Shown here one piece after another: positions 27,692 through 35,669 of a DNA stretch of 64,000 bases (positions are counted from its first letter, which is position 1; the number at the start of each line of letters is the position of its first letter). The translations under genes were made by a program, and so were the position numbers. The DNA lies in contig NZ_RJJD01000008.1 in the NCBI RefSeq assembly GCF_003721515.1, positions 62,001-126,000 of the forward strand, read 5' to 3'. The notes below the pieces were generated by a model. The model worked only from the letters and a program-made list of their open reading frames with translations, ran no database searches and had not been told where the DNA came from. The stretch comes from Rufibacter latericius. Lineage in GTDB: Bacteria > Bacteroidota > Bacteroidia > Cytophagales > Hymenobacteraceae.

Positions 27692-28115
27692 GTTAGTACT
27701 TTTTAGAGTCTGTAAAAGTTTATCTCTTATGTTTTGTCTCATTTCAACTTCCGTGCCAAAAACAAAACCAACTAAAATCACGCTACAGACAAATTCTGGC
27801 TTTTTAATTTTTCATCAACTTCAATGGAACGCCCTTATGGGCTTATCTGGTGCTAAAACGGATTTAGGAATATTTAGATACAGAGATATTTAACGAGCGT
27901 ACTTTAGCACTTATAATTTGGGATGAATAAAGCTGTTAATCAATGCCTTAAAGCTTCTATTGGGTTTGGGAAAACTAGAAGCCCATAAGGAAAGGAAGCT
28001 TCTCTAAAAGCAAACTTATCTGAAGCATATCTATTTTAAAGTAGGTTCTAAACAGTTTTTATAAAGCCTAGAGCTTTACCGAAAACAAATTAGTCTATCT
28101 TTAAATAAAAAAATT

Positions 28116-28351
28116 GTGAGACTCAGACTACTACTTCCTCTGCTTTTAATATCTATTTTCACGTTTGGTTAAATGGTTATGAAATAGTAGCGGAAGGTAA
28201 TGATGCCAAGGGGAGTAAGGAGCTTAAATACCTTATGATTTTATTTGACCCCACTGGGGACTACTTTCTTATTCATGGTTCAGCCTCTGCTGACTTTGAC
28301 AACAATTTGAAGGCCTTCAAAAGTATTGCTAACACATTCACAAAGAAATGA
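28116..28351 (+). pseudogene. Decayed small exported protein
   Basis: A signal-peptide-like start (GTG 28116, reading VRLRLLLPLLLISIFTFG) meets a stop at 28170. A different frame continues from 28172 as NGYEIVAEGNDAKG...YLMILFDPTGDYFLIHG...FKSIANTFTKK to a TGA at 28349-28351. Joining the two needs a frameshift near 28168. The tail resembles the C-termini of small periplasmic proteins with a final amphipathic helix. It is most simply a remnant of one gene. The rest of the gap 27692-28641 is AT-rich with nothing else identified. Confidence 0.5.
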
Positions 28352-28641
28352 TTTGAATAATGTTGAAAATTATCTCACTTCTCCAGAACAAGTACACCAA
28401 GTATTTCTTAATAGCTCTTGCAACTTTTTCTATTTTTCAATTCGGAAAACGGATGGGTGAGTTCTTGTATTATGTGACGCATTAATCAGAAAATCTTTCG
28501 TTGCAGTACCATCTCTTGATTTGAAAAAAGATTACCGGTTCCTGCTTGTTTTTTCAAAAACAGACTAATAACAGAAACGCTACATCTCCTCCCCTTCCCC
28601 AAAACCTGTTATCTTTACTATCTCGCATAGATTCCAATCCC

Positions 28642-31600
28642 GTGAAGATAACTTCTGTTCGTTTCCTTAACCTGAACTCGCTCCAGGGCGAGCATCTTAT
28701 TCGCTTCAATGAGCCGCCTTTGAGCGAATCGGGTTTGTTTGCCATTACCGGACCCACCGGCGCGGGCAAGACTACCATTCTGGATGCCATCACGGTGGCG
28801 CTGTATGGACAGGTGCCCCGCCATGGTAGAGATGTTTCAGAGATTATGACCCGCCACACGGGTGAGTGCTGGTCTGAGGTGGAGTTTGAGGCCCAGGGAA
28901 AAACCTACAGAGCCCGCTGGAACCTCCGCCGGAGCCGTGGCAAAGCCGATGGCAAGCTGCAAAGTCCCGTGATGGAACTCATGGACGCTGCCACGCAGGA
29001 AGTCCTGGAATCGCGCCTTTCTGAAACCCGACAACGCATCATGGACCTGTGCGGATTGGATTTTCAGCAGTTCCTCCGCTCGGTGATGCTTTCGCAGGGT
29101 GACTTCACCCGTTTTCTGAAAGCCAGTGAAAGCGAGCGCAGCGAACTCCTGGAGAAACTCACCGATACCCGCATTTACTCCCAGATTTCCATGGCGGCCT
29201 ACGAGAAGGCCAAAGCCGAAAAGCAGAGACTCCAGGACCTGGAACGATTGCTGCAGGTAGACCAGCTTCTGCCCGAAGAGCAGCGATTGGCCTTAGCCCA
29301 GAAAGTCTCTGAATTGAAAGCAGCCGTACGGTTGGCGCACCAGCAGGTACAGCAGCACCATCAGCAACAAACCTGGCTGACCCATCTCCAGAAACTTATC
29401 CAGAAAGAAGCTCAACTTCACACGCAAGTTGCCCAAGCGCAGATAGAACAACTGGCAGGACAATCTAACCGCGAAAAATTACAGCGCCACGAACAAGCCC
29501 AGCCATTTCAATCTGAGTTGGCACGCCTCTCGGAAGTAAATCGGCAGGGGCAAATGGTAGATCAAACCGTTGTTCGTTTACAGGAACAGATACCCGCCCA
29601 GGAACAACTGGTATCCACGCAAACCAAATCCGCTGAAACCGCTCGAGCAGCCTACGCACAGGCGCAGCAAACTTTAACCGAGGCAGAACCACGGTTAGAT
29701 CGGGTCATGCAGCAAGACACGCACCTGGCAGCGCAACAAGCGCAGTACACCAGAGACGAGGAAGCCGCAGCTGGTCTACAGGTACAGGTCAATCAGCTTA
29801 CCGCTACCCTGCAGCAGCAGCAGGCTACATTTAAGCAAATTCAGGAACAGGGACTCTCTTTTAAGACTTGGCTGCAGGAACATGCCCAGGACGAAGAACT
29901 GACCCACATGCTGCACGAAGGAAAATCAGAGTTCAGAAACCTAGAGGAGGTCCAGAAGCAGCAAACGAAGCTCCGCAAAGAGCAAGCTGATTTTAGGCTG
30001 GTTTTGGAAAACGAAGGAAAAAATACGGCTTCCTGGCAAAGCCGATTGGCAACCACTGAAAGTCACCTGAAAGAACAGCGCGCGCTTTTAAGCCAGTTAC
30101 AAAACCAGGCCACTTCCGCTTTACAGGGCCAACAGCATGAAACGTTGGAACACCTGTGCCGCAGCCTTCCGCAAGTGTGCAGTCAATTGGAGAAGCAACT
30201 GGATGTAAGCAGAAACTACCTGCAACTGGAGGCGCGTCGCCAGAACCTGCAAACCCAATTAACCCAAACCTCGCAGCACCTGCACCAGCTTCGGAGGGAT
30301 TTTGCCCAAACGCAGGCAAACCGCGCCCAGGCCTTTGACAAACAAAAGGATCTACAGCACATCGTGGACCTGCAACGGCAGATCCAGAAGTACGAAGAAG
30401 CCCGCACCCAATTACAGCCCGAGCAGCCTTGCCCTCTGTGCGGCTCCACGCACCACCCGTTTGTGGAGGAACATCAGCCGCAGACTCTAAGTGAGGCAGA
30501 GCAAAATCTGCAATACCAGCAAGCGCAATTACAGCAACTGGATATTCAGGAACGGGAACAAGCAGCGGCGGTCCACAAACTGGAAATCGAGGAACAGCAC
30601 ACCCAGGAGCAGGTACAGGAGTTGGCAACGCAAGCCCAGAACTTGCATACCCAGTTCACGCAGCTGAATTCCCTTCTGGCAGTAGCCCATGAAATTACCG
30701 CGACTGACCTGATTGACGAATCCTGGAAAACACGGAAAACCGAACTGGAACAAGCCGCCGCTACTCTGGAGAAACTCCGCACCCTGCGCACCCAAACCGA
30801 GGCCGCGCATCAGGCAGAACAAAGGCTTTTGACGGAGCAACAACGTTTTCGGCACGAAATCGAGAAAACAACCGAAAAACACGCATCGGCCCGTGCTCAG
30901 ATGGAGCGCCTTGAGGAAGAACTGCAAGACCTCGCCGAACAGGAAAAAGTCTTCTCTCAAACCTTGGCCTCTTTTTTCAGTACCTACGGACTCTCCTTCT
31001 CTGGCTCTAACGGTCCTGCCCTGTTGGCACAACTAGACGAGCGTCGGCAAGTCTATGAACAGAAGAAAGCCCAGTTGCCGGAACTCCGGGAAAAGTTTAT
31101 CCAGGCCAAAACCGAGGCAGAAAACAGCCAGAAATCACTGGAAGAAAAGCAAACAGAGGTTAAACTGCGGCAAGAGCACCTTCAGAAAGCCCAAGCGCAT
31201 TTGCGGGAACTCCGCGCCCAGCGAAACCATTTGCTGCCCGAAAACCTCCAGCCGCAGGCTGAGAAACAGCGACTACAGCAAACCCTGCAACAAGCCGCCC
31301 AAGCCTTGCAATCAGCGGAGGTTGGTTTACAGCGGGAGCAGGAACAATTAAACCTGCTTCGGCACCAGTTAACCGAGCGGCAGAAAGAACAGCAGACCAA
31401 CCGGCAGTTACAATCAGAGTTAAAGAATTCCCTGCTGCAGAAGATTCAGCCGTTGGGTTATGCCTCCCTGGCAGAACTGCAGGCTCAACTCCTGTCACAG
31501 GAAGAAGCACAAAGGCTGCGCCAGGAACAGGAAAGGCTGCAAAAAACGCTGACCGAACTGGAGCACAGCCTGGAGCAAACCAAACAGGAATACCAATCTG

Positions 31601-32310
31601 AGAAGGAACGTCACCTAACTGAATTAACGCTGGAAGAACTTCATCCGCTTATCCAGGCGCTGGAGGAAGAGAAAAACCAACAACTAGCGCAGATTGCGCG
31701 CCTGGAGATGCAATTACAGCAAGACACCGATCTGCGGGAGCGGCACCGTCAGCTCACCCAGCAATTGGACTTGCAAAAAGGCGAAGCCGACCGTTGGGAC
31801 AGCCTTTCCCGGCTCATCGGCTCCGCCGATGGCAAGAAGTTCAGCAAATATGCGCAAAGTCTCACCCTGGCCCGGCTGGTAGAACTGGGCAACCGCCACC
31901 TGCACCGCCTCAATGACCGCTACCGTATCCTGAAGAGCAGCGAGAACGAACTGGATCTACAGATTCTGGACACGTACCAGGGCGATGCCGTCCGGTCGGT
32001 GAATTCCCTTTCCGGGGGTGAGAGTTTCCTGGTGAGCCTGGCATTAGCCCTCGGGTTATCAGACCTGGCGAGCCACAAGGCCCAGATACATTCTCTCTTT
32101 ATTGATGAAGGCTTCGGGACCCTGGATGCCGAAACGCTGGATGTGGCCATGGATGCTTTGGAAAGTCTGCAGGCCAGCGGCAAGGTGATCGGGATTATCT
32201 CGCACGTAGAAGCCCTGAAGGAGCGCATCAGCACGCAAATTGTAGTGGAGAAGCAAGCTGGTGGCCGCAGCCAGATCAGGATAATGAGCGGGAATGTGTT
32301 TGCAGTGTAG
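28642..32310 (+). CDS. sbcC: SbcC-type SMC-like exonuclease ATPase
   Basis: Large subunit of the SbcCD nuclease, which opens hairpins and protein-blocked DNA ends. I choose GTG at 28642 because the product then begins MKITSVRFLNLNSLQGEH, as in family members; the open frame reaches back to 28546 only through non-homologous sequence. The 1222 residues hold Walker A GPTGAGKT (37-44), long Gln-rich coiled coils, the zinc hook CPLC (597-600), signature LSGGES (1123-1128) and Walker B IDEG (from 1154). The partner sbcD, usually adjacent upstream, is not in the window. Confidence 0.92.
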   Translation: MKITSVRFLNLNSLQGEHLIRFNEPPLSESGLFAITGPTGAGKTTILDAITVALYGQVPRHGRDVSEIMTRHTGECWSEVEFEAQGKTYRARWNLRRSRGKADGKLQSPVMELMDAATQEVLESRLSETRQRIMDLCGLDFQQFLRSVMLSQGDFTRFLKASESERSELLEKLTDTRIYSQISMAAYEKAKAEKQRLQDLERLLQVDQLLPEEQRLALAQKVSELKAAVRLAHQQVQQHHQQQTWLTHLQKLIQKEAQLHTQVAQAQIEQLAGQSNREKLQRHEQAQPFQSELARLSEVNRQGQMVDQTVVRLQEQIPAQEQLVSTQTKSAETARAAYAQAQQTLTEAEPRLDRVMQQDTHLAAQQAQYTRDEEAAAGLQVQVNQLTATLQQQQATFKQIQEQGLSFKTWLQEHAQDEELTHMLHEGKSEFRNLEEVQKQQTKLRKEQADFRLVLENEGKNTASWQSRLATTESHLKEQRALLSQLQNQATSALQGQQHETLEHLCRSLPQVCSQLEKQLDVSRNYLQLEARRQNLQTQLTQTSQHLHQLRRDFAQTQANRAQAFDKQKDLQHIVDLQRQIQKYEEARTQLQPEQPCPLCGSTHHPFVEEHQPQTLSEAEQNLQYQQAQLQQLDIQEREQAAAVHKLEIEEQHTQEQVQELATQAQNLHTQFTQLNSLLAVAHEITATDLIDESWKTRKTELEQAAATLEKLRTLRTQTEAAHQAEQRLLTEQQRFRHEIEKTTEKHASARAQMERLEEELQDLAEQEKVFSQTLASFFSTYGLSFSGSNGPALLAQLDERRQVYEQKKAQLPELREKFIQAKTEAENSQKSLEEKQTEVKLRQEHLQKAQAHLRELRAQRNHLLPENLQPQAEKQRLQQTLQQAAQALQSAEVGLQREQEQLNLLRHQLTERQKEQQTNRQLQSELKNSLLQKIQPLGYASLAELQAQLLSQEEAQRLRQEQERLQKTLTELEHSLEQTKQEYQSEKERHLTELTLEELHPLIQALEEEKNQQLAQIARLEMQLQQDTDLRERHRQLTQQLDLQKGEADRWDSLSRLIGSADGKKFSKYAQSLTLARLVELGNRHLHRLNDRYRILKSSENELDLQILDTYQGDAVRSVNSLSGGESFLVSLALALGLSDLASHKAQIHSLFIDEGFGTLDAETLDVAMDALESLQASGKVIGIISHVEALKERISTQIVVEKQAGGRSQIRIMSGNVFAV

Positions 32311-32322
32311 CAACATAAACTA

Positions 32323-32373
32323 CCAAAAAGCGGAAGGCTTCCCCTTGAACAGGAGAAGCCTTCCGCTTTTTGG
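32323..32373. terminator. sbcC terminator
   Basis: Arms 32323-32345 and 32351-32373 pair with one mismatch (CCAAAAAGCGGAAGGCTTC and its complement), 12 nt after the sbcC stop, with A and T runs on both sides. Confidence 0.9.
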
Positions 32374-32398
32374 CTAATTTGTATTGATATCTGCCACC

Positions 32399-32437
32399 TT
32401 TTTTTAGGCTTCATTTCCTGAAATCGGCCGCTAAACA
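32399..32437. repeat. Intergenic palindrome, copy I (degenerate)
   Basis: TTTTTAGGCTTCATTTC then GAAATCGGCCGCTAAAC, ending 9 nt downstream of the thermonuclease stop. Confidence 0.5.
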
Positions 32438-32446
32438 GCTGCTCTC

Positions 32447-33217
32447 TTAATCGGCGCAGGTTTTGCAGGGAGTGCGCTTTTCTTTTTGGGCTTGCGCTAG
32501 CGTGATGGCAGCGGTGGGGCTTTTGCATTGCTCCATCAGGTAGCAATTTTGATCAGTGTGAAAAGTCTTGGAACCTTTGCTCTGGCAGATGTATACCTTT
32601 CCTCCTTTTGCAATGGCCGTTGCCTTTGTTTTAGGGGTTTTCGTTTTAGTAGAGGCGGTATTGGCAGAAGCAGCTCCTTTTCCCCGGCGGCTTTGCCGAA
32701 ACTCCCAGGGAGCCTGCGGAGAAGGGCCTTCCCAAAGGCCACGTTTTTCGGCGCGGGCCTCTGCTTCCAGCCGAGCCAGTTCCTGGTCTTTGGAGTAGGC
32801 GGTGTAATGCCAGGCAAATCCGTTCTTCACCAGTTCCTGGTTCAGGTTACGGCCATCGGGCAGAATAATTTCTCCCACGGTGCGGCCGTAACGGTCCACA
32901 TTCTCCACCACCAACTCCACATACTTCCCGAAAACCAGATCTGAAGTAAACTGCCGTGCCCGGGTGCCGAAATCCTGGTTCTTTTCGGGGCAATCCACAC
33001 CCTGTAGCCGCACGGTGAGGGGTTTCCCGTCTTTCAGCAATTCAACCGTGTCACCGTCTTTGATCCCGATCACCTTGTATCCGTTTTGGGTGGCCTGTTC
33101 CTGGGTGGTTTCCGGGGTTCGCTCCTGCACCTGCTCCTGGCTTTTTTGGCAGCCAAACAGAATTCCCAGGCAGATGACCCAAAAAGTGTATTTTGAAAAG
33201 GCGGAAGATAAACGCAT
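32447..33217 (-). CDS. Thermonuclease-like lipoprotein with Cys-rich tail
   Basis: 256-residue exported staphylococcal-nuclease homologue that would cut DNA or RNA outside the cytoplasm. Lipoprotein signal ends FGC (Cys23). The SNase core covers about 45-165: GDTVEL, VRLQGVDCPEK (Arg and Glu of the active site) and ENVDRYGRTVGEI (second Arg). A basic linker leads to a C-terminal module with Cys and His spaced as VYICQS, TFHTDQNCYLMEQC and PCKTC, a likely metal-binding clip seen in other exported nucleases. It is convergent with sbcC. Confidence 0.88.
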   Translation of the reverse strand: MRLSSAFSKYTFWVICLGILFGCQKSQEQVQERTPETTQEQATQNGYKVIGIKDGDTVELLKDGKPLTVRLQGVDCPEKNQDFGTRARQFTSDLVFGKYVELVVENVDRYGRTVGEIILPDGRNLNQELVKNGFAWHYTAYSKDQELARLEAEARAEKRGLWEGPSPQAPWEFRQSRRGKGAASANTASTKTKTPKTKATAIAKGGKVYICQSKGSKTFHTDQNCYLMEQCKSPTAAITLAQAQKEKRTPCKTCAD

Positions 33218-33583
33218 ATCTATAGGTGAGTAAAAGGTACAGGTGCTAGTACGAGAAAACCGTTCGAATGAGATTAGGCTAAAGGCAGGAAATCTCGCTC
33301 TTTTCAGGAGAGAAAAATATGCCCTGCTGCCACATTTTTTTTCAAAGGCCGGAAGCGCATTAAAATTAAGAATTTAAGAAAGGATTCAAATCAAAGTTAT
33401 GAAAGTGTCAGGAACAGCTAAAGTCTGGAAGTGCCTGTTGAGGAATTAACAAACCATTGATTTACAATTTACTAACACAATAGCTTATTCCTTACATTTC
33501 TTACACCTACTCTGTTTTAAACTTAAAATTTTCTTATCATATTAGAATACCAAACTCATTTCAAACAAAAACTCAGGTTACTT
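33218..33583. other. Promoter-containing gap upstream of amt
   Basis: 366 nt between the divergent thermonuclease and amt genes. The right half is strongly AT-rich and must carry the amt promoter, but no good TTG/TAnnTTTG pair, riboswitch or sigma-54 box was found. Confidence 0.4.
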
Positions 33584-34948
33584 ATGCTCACTTCTACCGC
33601 GACACCAACCACGACTGCCAAGTCCGTCAAAGCCCCTCCGGTCCATAAGCTTTCCAAGATTCCCTTCATTCTGCTGCTGATTGTGGTGGGGCTGACCTTT
33701 GTGTTCCCGGCCGTCCCGAAGGCGGTTTCTCCTGCTGAACTGAATCCCGCAGACATTGCCTGGATGCTCACCGCCACCGCGTTTGTCTTGCTGATGACCC
33801 CAGGTCTGGCCTTTTTCTACGGCGGCATGGTGAACCGCAAGAATGTGATCTCCACCATGCTGCAGAGCTTTATCTGTATGGCCATGCTGACGGTGATTTG
33901 GGTGGTTTTCGGGTTCAGTCTGGCCTTTGGTGATTCTCTAGGCGGGATTATAGGGAACCCCGCTACGTTTTTCATGATGCAGAACGTACTGGACGGTGCG
34001 CCGTGGTCTTTGGCTCCTAGCATTCCGCTGGTTTTGTTTGCCATGTTCCAATTAAAATTCGCCATCATCACGCCCGCTTTGATTACCGGGGCTTTTGCCG
34101 AGCGCATTCGGTTTACTTCTTACACGGTCTTCATCCTGCTGTTCTTTGTGTTTATCTATGCGCCCTTGGCCCACGCCACCTGGCACCCTGAAGGGATTCT
34201 GTTCCAACTGGGCGTCCTGGACTTTGCCGGAGGAACCGTGGTACACATGTCGGCGGGGTGGGCGGCGCTGGCTTCGGCCATTTTCCTGAAAAGAAGAAAC
34301 GAACCTACGCACTCTCCGGCCATGATCACCTTTGTGCTGCTGGGTACTGGTCTTTTGTGGTTTGGCTGGTTCGGGTTCAACGCCGGATCTGCCATGGGCG
34401 CGAATTCTCTGGCTACTACGGCTCTGGCAACCACCATGGCTGCTTCGGCGGCGGCGGCCCTGGCCTGGATTTTCTTTGATGGCCTGAAAGGACGCAAGCC
34501 CTCGGCCATGGGAACCTGTATTGGTGCCGTGGTAGGTCTCGTGGCCATCACCCCTGCCGCCGGTTTTGTGACCCTTCCTCATTCCATCGCCATTGGGGTT
34601 ATTGCCGCCGTGGTGAGCAACCTATTGGTTGAGGTGCGCACCCGCACCAGCATTGACGATACCCTGGACGTGTTCCCCTGCCACGGCGTAGGCGGAATGG
34701 TAGGCATGTTGCTGACGGGGGTGTTTGCCACCAAAAGCGTTAACCCAGCCATCGCTGACCAGGGCCTCCTTTTCGGGGAAACCAAGCTTTTCCTGGCGCA
34801 ATTAGGGGCCATGGTGGGCGTGTCTCTCTTCGCGTTTGGCGGTTCTTGGCTTCTGCTGAAACTGACGAACCTGATCTCCCCGCTTCGGGTAACCTGCGAG
34901 GAAGAACAACTAGGCCTTGACCTTTCCCAGCACGACGAAAAAATGTAA
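33584..34948 (+). CDS. amt: Ammonium transporter Amt
   Basis: Inner-membrane trimeric ammonium channel. The 454 residues have an N-terminal cytoplasmic/leader helix (KIPFILLLIVVGLTFVFPAVP) then the eleven-helix Amt core beginning DIAWMLTATAFVLLMTPGLAFFYGGM. Pore-lining His-containing segments are present (VVHMSAGWAAL and PCHGVGGMVGM), as is the GLLWFGWFGFNAGSA stretch. The usual glnK regulator gene does not follow; a terminator and a glycine-zipper gene do. Confidence 0.95.
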   Translation: MLTSTATPTTTAKSVKAPPVHKLSKIPFILLLIVVGLTFVFPAVPKAVSPAELNPADIAWMLTATAFVLLMTPGLAFFYGGMVNRKNVISTMLQSFICMAMLTVIWVVFGFSLAFGDSLGGIIGNPATFFMMQNVLDGAPWSLAPSIPLVLFAMFQLKFAIITPALITGAFAERIRFTSYTVFILLFFVFIYAPLAHATWHPEGILFQLGVLDFAGGTVVHMSAGWAALASAIFLKRRNEPTHSPAMITFVLLGTGLLWFGWFGFNAGSAMGANSLATTALATTMAASAAAALAWIFFDGLKGRKPSAMGTCIGAVVGLVAITPAAGFVTLPHSIAIGVIAAVVSNLLVEVRTRTSIDDTLDVFPCHGVGGMVGMLLTGVFATKSVNPAIADQGLLFGETKLFLAQLGAMVGVSLFAFGGSWLLLKLTNLISPLRVTCEEEQLGLDLSQHDEKM

Positions 34949-34949
34949 T

Positions 34950-34989
34950 CTGTTTAAGGAGTGTTTTCAAGAAATGGGGCCAGAAACAG
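34950..34989. repeat. Intergenic palindrome, copy J
   Basis: CTGTTTAAGGAGTGTTTTC then GAAATGGGGCCAGAAACAG, 1 nt after the amt stop. Its right half doubles as the left arm of the amt terminator. Confidence 0.72.
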
Positions 34990-35020
34990 CTTTCCACAGG
35001 TGTTTCTGGCCCCATTTCAT
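34970..35020 (+). terminator. amt terminator
   Basis: GAAATGGGGCCAGAAAC (34971-34987) pairs perfectly with GTTTCTGGCCCCATTTC (35002-35018), followed by ATTTT. Confidence 0.9.
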
Positions 35021-35209
35021 TTTGCAAGTCGTCTGCCGCAAGCAATAAGGTTTTAATAGGTTAAGCCTAATTTTGTGCGATTGCTGATCTGTCAAGAAGG
35101 TAGAGCAGCAGAGACTATCCTTTCCTTAATACTATTATCTTCTTTTTTAATATACATAACAACAGCTTTTTCACCTCGTAAAATACAAAACATCAACCAA
35201 GAGAAGATC

Positions 35210-35512
35210 ATGAAGAATCTGAAGATATCTATGGTCATGCTGTACTCTGTGTTTGTATTAGGCGGCAGCGTGACGAACGAGGCACAAGCCCAGGAAGTAA
35301 AGAAAGAAAAGAAAGGCTGGAGTAAGAAAGCCAAAGGCGCTGTGATTGGCGGGGCCGGCGGCGCGACAGCCGGAGCCATTGTAGGCGGTACTAAAGGCGC
35401 CATTATTGGGGCCGCAGCCGGTACGGTGGCCGGAGGGGCAATAGGTAGAAAGAAAGACCGGAAAAAAGACCCGAAACGTTACGATCAGTACGCCAAGAAA
35501 AACAATAACTAA
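35210..35512 (+). CDS. Short exported glycine-zipper protein
   Basis: 100 residues from the ATG at 35210, which starts a signal peptide (MKNLKISMVMLYSVFVLGGS, cut near AQA). The frame is open upstream to 35075 but that part is not protein-like. The mature part is KKGWSKKAKGAVIGGAGGATAGAI, a second glycine zipper, and a very basic tail (GRKKDRKKDPKRYDQYAKK). It shares the WS-x-x-AKGAVIG-x-G-x-G-x-x-AGAI core with the protein at 27158. Function unknown. Confidence 0.72.
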   Translation: MKNLKISMVMLYSVFVLGGSVTNEAQAQEVKKEKKGWSKKAKGAVIGGAGGATAGAIVGGTKGAIIGAAAGTVAGGAIGRKKDRKKDPKRYDQYAKKNNN

Positions 35513-35532
35513 CCTCCTATACTTTTAAGCCC

Positions 35533-35572
35533 GGAAGAAGGCTTCTCTCCTACGAGAGAAGCCTTCTTTTTT
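35533..35572. terminator. Terminator after the glycine-zipper gene
   Basis: GAAGAAGGCTTCTCTC and GAGAGAAGCCTTCTTT pair around CTAC, followed by a T-run. Confidence 0.9.
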
Positions 35573-35604
35573 GCCTTCCTTCACCTACTTTCAGCACCTA
35601 GATG

Positions 35605-35640
35605 GTTTTAGCGGCGTTTTAGAGAAAACACCGTTAAAAC
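35605..35640. repeat. Intergenic palindrome, copy K
   Basis: GTTTTAGCGGCGTTTT then GAAAACACCGTTAAAAC, with 14 of 16 arm positions paired, 29 nt downstream of the TonB-dependent receptor stop. Confidence 0.82.
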
Positions 35641-35669
35641 AACTTACTCCTTTCCAGTTTTACCCGAAC

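Noticed and set aside
29993-30628. 211-codon frame antisense to sbcC
   Set aside because: Antisense shadow of Gln-rich coiled-coil codons; composition is not protein-like.
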